Shown: positions 6,339 to 6,649 of the stretch, piece after piece | Position numbering within the stretch: the first letter of the stretch is position 1 | How the letters are laid out: the number at the start of each line of letters is the position of its first letter | Source of the DNA: Gemmatimonadota bacterium | Lineage (GTDB): Bacteria > Gemmatimonadota > Gemmatimonadetes > Palauibacterales > Palauibacteraceae | Direction: 5' to 3' | Length of the DNA stretch: 6,649 nt | Assembly (NCBI GenBank): GCA_013042495.1 | Contig: JABDQB010000360.1 | Location: 1 to 6,649, forward strand | Made by a program: the position numbers and the translations under genes | The notes under the pieces: generated by a model | Told to the model about the DNA's origin: nothing | The model's input: only the letters and a program-made list of their open reading frames with translations | Databases searched by the model: none

Positions 6339-6347
6339 ATCGACTCG

Positions 6348-6364
6348 TTGAGAATCAGTTTCAA
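6348..6364. promoter_or_regulatory. Fur-box-like imperfect palindrome
   Basis: TTGAGAATCAGTTTCAA is a 17-bp palindrome with an 8-1-8 layout and 6 of 8 pairs matching. Against the 7-1-7 Fur consensus TGATAATnATTATCA it agrees at 11 of 14 positions. It lies 24 bp before the ATG at 6389, at or just after the predicted transcription start, where a repressor could act. No experiment or regulator gene in the window supports it, and other palindrome-binding regulators are possible. Confidence 0.35.
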
Positions 6365-6388
6365 CTACGGATCCTGGCGCACGTGCGA

Positions 6389-6649
6389 ATGCCATTCCCC
6401 CCGATCAAACAGGCGCGGGTCAGAGCCCGGCTGAGAGCGCCCGCCCGACGTCCTGCGCGGAGCGTTCTGTCACTCGCCGCGCGTTCCGTTCGGTCCCGCG
6501 CCGTATTCCTGGCCATCGGACTGAGCGTCTCGGTTTGCCTTGCCCGCCCGGCTGCGGGGCAGGAGCCGACCGAGCCGATCGAGCAGCGAGTCGAGCGACT
6601 GGAAGAGCAGGTCGAGAGTTTGCGCCAGCAGCTCGATGCCGGTCCGGAC
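6389..6649 (+). CDS. Exported coiled-coil envelope protein, possibly a porin (5' part only)
   Basis: Eighty-seven codons are open from ATG 6389 to the window end, so the C-terminal part is missing. Residues 38-57 look like a signal peptide core (AVFLAIGLSVSVCLARPAAG) with a cut near AAG-Q58. Directly after the cut comes EPTEPIEQRVERLEEQVESLRQQLD (59-83), a heptad-patterned coiled coil. A short coiled coil right behind the signal peptide is typical of phosphate-selective and related outer-membrane porins, where it forms an N-terminal trimer stalk; it also occurs in other envelope proteins, so porin is only the leading guess. The 37 residues before the hydrophobic core hold ten arginines, unusually long for a signal n-region. 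No good Shine-Dalgarno precedes the ATG, and a GTG two codons upstream (6383) is an alternative. It is divergent from rsgA across 143 bp. Confidence 0.6.
   Translation, partial: MPFPPIKQARVRARLRAPARRPARSVLSLAARSVRSRAVFLAIGLSVSVCLARPAAGQEPTEPIEQRVERLEEQVESLRQQLDAGPD

Overview
The window is a GC-rich stretch, unmistakably from a Gram-negative-type bacterium: it encodes an outer-membrane beta-barrel protein, a lipoprotein with a clean lipobox, and several Sec-exported proteins. The style of the proteins (QYWTNQYG.../YNPG beta-barrel start, exported DUF3604 protein, Gly-zipper protein with the YPADGQTPEQQ motif, frequent TTG starts) would suit Gemmatimonadota or a similar environmental phylum. 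That placement is an inference from family resemblance, not a demonstrated taxonomy. No tRNA, rRNA, CRISPR array, insertion sequence or phage gene was seen.

Layout. Minus strand, 1-809: a SnoaL/NTF2-like lipoprotein gene followed 38 bp later by a small exported Gly-zipper-type protein whose 3' end lies outside the window. Then a 262-bp divergent intergenic region (810-1071) that carries an ectopic 62-bp fragment of a TraR/DksA-type gene. Plus strand, 1072-5152: four genes in a row, namely an exported DUF3604 PHP-like hydrolase, a FadL/OmpP1-like outer-membrane protein, a TraR/DksA-type zinc-finger protein whose TTG start overlaps the previous stop by 4 bases, and a small ABM-family (YgiN-like) protein. 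Spacings of 40, -4 and 61 bp make one transcription unit plausible. Minus strand, 5184-6245: rsgA, a circularly permuted ribosome-assembly GTPase, convergent with the ABM gene. Plus strand from 6389: the start of a second envelope protein (signal peptide plus coiled coil, porin-like), divergent from rsgA and running off the window.

Working together: most genes concern the cell envelope or periplasm (lipoprotein, Gly-zipper protein, exported hydrolase, beta-barrel, porin-like protein). TraR/DksA and RsgA relate to transcription and ribosome assembly and are likely housekeeping or stress functions. The hydrolase and the beta-barrel protein could be a functional pair (exported enzyme plus outer-membrane channel), but the sequence does not reveal a substrate.

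The most unusual signals are the 62-bp, 61/62-identical duplication of the DksA-like coiled-coil tip into the divergent promoter region 3.6 kb away, and a Fur-box-like 17-bp palindrome just upstream of the porin-like gene. I see no convincing evidence of an entirely new multi-gene system.
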